A stretch of DNA of 64,000 bases, from positions 1 to 64,000 of the forward strand of contig NZ_CP045696.1 of NCBI RefSeq assembly GCF_009676955.1, given 5' to 3'. The notes beneath the pieces are model-generated. The model worked only from the letters and a program-made list of their open reading frames with translations, did not search any database and had not been told where the DNA came from. Shown here piece by piece: positions 62,212 through 64,000 of this stretch (position 1 is the stretch's first letter; every line of letters starts with the position of its first letter). The stretch comes from Sodaliphilus pleomorphus. Its GTDB lineage: Bacteria > Bacteroidota > Bacteroidia > Bacteroidales > Muribaculaceae. Made by a program: the position numbers and the translations under genes.

Positions 62212-64000
62212 TTAAAACTTCAGCATTTTTTCTATCGTATCGAGGTTGACTGTTGCAGTTGTCGAGATACGCTCAACTTGCATTCCACATTTTGCAAGAA
62301 GACGGTCTTTGATGTTGTCGCGCTCTTGCTGGGCTTCACTTTCCTTGTGAAAATGCCAGCCGTCAACCTCTATGGCCTTGAGCGGCTGCTTGGTGAGAGA
62401 ATTGTAAATCAAGAAATCGACATGAGAGAAGGGACTCTCTACATAAGCCTTCTCCCGCTCGTCGAGCCTCATATTGCTGCCGATCAAATTTGACAGTGGA
62501 TAGTGGCACAGGACCTCGGTGCTGGTAAGGCCCAATTTAGAAATGGCCGTGGTGAGCATGTCATACACAAGATTTTCTGACAGTTGACTCGACACCCCGC
62601 GATGAGCCTTCTCATAGGCAAGCCGCTGGGCCGTGTATTGCTTGTAGAGCAAGTCAAAAACCGAGTGTAGTTTACTCTCGCTCACATCAAAGTTGTTGTA
62701 TTTCACGTAGGCTATGAGTTGGGCCAAATTGGAGTCGGGAGGCATCTCATTGCCGCTGGCAACAATGCACAGGCGTTTTTTAGCTCGTGATATAGCCACG
62801 TTCAACAGGTTGCCATCGTCAGAAAATTGGGTAGGCGAGTTGTCAACCATGCTCATAACAATGGTGTCGCATTCACGGCCTTGGTACTTGTGCACCGTGC
62901 TGGCAATGTTGCAGCCCAACGCCTTGTTGATTTCTTCGGCCTGTTGTCGATAGGGCGTGGTGATGCCCACACTGTCTTTGCCGCCATATTGAGGCATCAC
63001 TTCTCGCACAATCACATCGATTTCGCGCTGGTTGAAGTGCTCGCGAGCATGATTGCCTGCCACTGTGCGCATCACCTTGAGTACATCGTCTTCACCATGA
63101 TCAACAGTCATGGTTATCAATTCCCCATCATAAAAACGCCTGTTGCAGAACTCAATGATTTTAGGGTGGCAACGATAGTGCTCACGTAATAGTGTGACCG
63201 GGGCATCGTCGAAAACCTCGACGCACGATTGCAGAAAACTGTGGGTGACGGCATTGTAGCGTTCGTCTACATTGTAGGCATGCTGGATGACCCGCAATAC
63301 CATTGCCTCCTCTTGGCTCACCACATTGGGAAGTTGCTTGTCGTCGCCCACAATCACAGCATTCAATCCACACGACAAAGCCAAGGCGCCAGTTGTGATG
63401 TCGACCTGCGAGGCTTCGTCCATGATCACATAGTCAAAAACCATGTCCTTGCCGATGCAATTCTTCGATGAGTAGGTAGTACTCAGTACGATAGGATACT
63501 CTTTCAAGAACTCCTCACTGCGCGATTTCAGGTCTTTAATCGTAAAGATTCTTCTGGTCGATGCTATGCAATGCCGTGCTATTTCGTTTCTCAGCAATGC
63601 CAGCGAGGATTCGCGCAGGTCGTGAGTGCTTTGCGTCATGTCAAGGTCGCGCAGTGTAGCGCCGGTGCTGGCAAGTTCTTCTTCTATCTCCGTCTTTCGG
63701 CTGTAGTAGTAGGATGTTTCTAAACTTGATACTACTATTCCGGGATTTTCCTTGAGTAGAGTGAACGCTCTCCATCCTGCTTGGCACGCCCATCTCAAGC
63801 GAAACCACAGACCGGGCCTGTGACCGCTCTCGGTCAACAGCTGGTAGCGGTGAAGCAGCCGCATGAGCCTGGCCGATTTGCAAGCACTCAACCGCACGAC
63901 CTTGTCGTCGTGTTTCGCTTGCAACATTTTTTCGTATTTTGCTTCCTTGAGCAGTGCATCGCGTTCGGTATTCAGCTGCGCTTGCCGCGTTTGGGCATCA
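62212..64000 (-). CDS. Superfamily 1 helicase with C-terminal nuclease-like domain (partial)
   Basis: The frame is open to the window edge, so the N-terminus and Walker A lie outside. Present are helicase motif II (YVIMDEASQ), motif III (IVGDDKQLPNV), GITTPYRQQAEEIN, HKYQGRECDTIVMSMVDN and NVAISRAKKRLCIV (motifs V-VI). A C-terminal DUF2726/restriction-like domain follows (VDFLIYNSLTKQPLKAIEVDG, HFHKESEAQQERDNIKD). A coiled coil precedes the helicase lobe. Likely DNA/RNA helicase in repair or defence. Confidence 0.85.
   Translation of the reverse strand, partial: DAQTRQAQLNTERDALLKEAKYEKMLQAKHDDKVVRLSACKSARLMRLLHRYQLLTESGHRPGLWFRLRWACQAGWRAFTLLKENPGIVVSSLETSYYYSRKTEIEEELASTGATLRDLDMTQSTHDLRESSLALLRNEIARHCIASTRRIFTIKDLKSRSEEFLKEYPIVLSTTYSSKNCIGKDMVFDYVIMDEASQVDITTGALALSCGLNAVIVGDDKQLPNVVSQEEAMVLRVIQHAYNVDERYNAVTHSFLQSCVEVFDDAPVTLLREHYRCHPKIIEFCNRRFYDGELITMTVDHGEDDVLKVMRTVAGNHAREHFNQREIDVIVREVMPQYGGKDSVGITTPYRQQAEEINKALGCNIASTVHKYQGRECDTIVMSMVDNSPTQFSDDGNLLNVAISRAKKRLCIVASGNEMPPDSNLAQLIAYVKYNNFDVSESKLHSVFDLLYKQYTAQRLAYEKAHRGVSSQLSENLVYDMLTTAISKLGLTSTEVLCHYPLSNLIGSNMRLDEREKAYVESPFSHVDFLIYNSLTKQPLKAIEVDGWHFHKESEAQQERDNIKDRLLAKCGMQVERISTTATVNLDTIEKMLKF

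Noticed and set aside
1..64000. CRISPR array or cas genes
   Set aside because: No regularly spaced direct repeats with unique spacers; the only tandem arrays are the fibre units and the TTTAAT boxes.

Overview
The window is a Bacteroidales chromosome segment, probably a gut Muribaculaceae or Prevotellaceae relative; this is inferred, no 16S is present. Three things point there. Promoters repeatedly match the Bacteroidetes pattern TTG-N19/20-TAnnTTTG. Secreted proteins end in type IX secretion-like C-terminal domains. The dnaA, rplY, pth and CzcA-type efflux genes have Bacteroidetes character.

Layout. 0-11 kb is host backbone: dnaA, two secreted beta-propeller-like proteins, a 5'-nucleotidase, a lipoprotein, the rplY-pth-S4 operon and a phosphoesterase with PQQ-like repeats. 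11.2-16 kb is an insertion-sequence scar: a truncated IS1380-family copy, a GC-rich IS1634-family element, then a second IS1380-family copy that is nearly identical over the shared 870 bp. 16-18.5 kb holds debris of a polymorphic toxin-immunity cassette fused to a truncated secreted protein. 18.6-19.3 kb is an NAD(P)H-binding oxidoreductase.

19.32-54.21 kb is a complete-looking Mu-like (DDE-transposable, contractile-tailed) prophage of about 35 kb. Its ends are inverted and carry repeated TGCTCGTTTCGTTTTT-type sites. The left end has a repressor and helically phased TTTAAT arrays. An early operon follows (MuA- and MuB-like proteins, a second P-loop ATPase, GemA-like, DUF3164-like). Late genes form two divergent operons around a bidirectional terminator at 35.7 kb. 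Leftward are terminase, gp36-like, hub, spike, portal, and a MuF head protein fused to a papain-fold toxin domain, then gpG-like and gp37-like proteins. Rightward are an initiator-type tRNA, protease/scaffold, capsid, lysis genes, sheath, tube, a frameshifted tail chaperone, tape measure, baseplate, collar fibre and a repeat-rich fibre. The right end carries accessory genes: tyrosine recombinase, nucleotidyltransferase-like protein, D12 adenine methylase, a predicted pseudoknotted small RNA, a small HTH-like protein and a divergent thymidylate-synthase homologue.

54.3-64 kb returns to host sequence: a czcCBA-like heavy-metal efflux operon with a His/Cys-rich leader gene and a divergent HxlR regulator, a histidine phosphatase, an alpha/beta hydrolase and a superfamily 1 helicase cut by the window edge.

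The most notable items are in the prophage. They are a MuF-fused toxin with an antisense, separately promoted candidate immunity gene; a phage-borne initiator tRNA; a compact pseudoknot RNA; a TS-family enzyme with a dCMP-type residue; 11-bp phased ATTAAAC repeats next to start codons; a 48-residue antisense membrane protein; and a fibre gene whose repeat array breaks frame.
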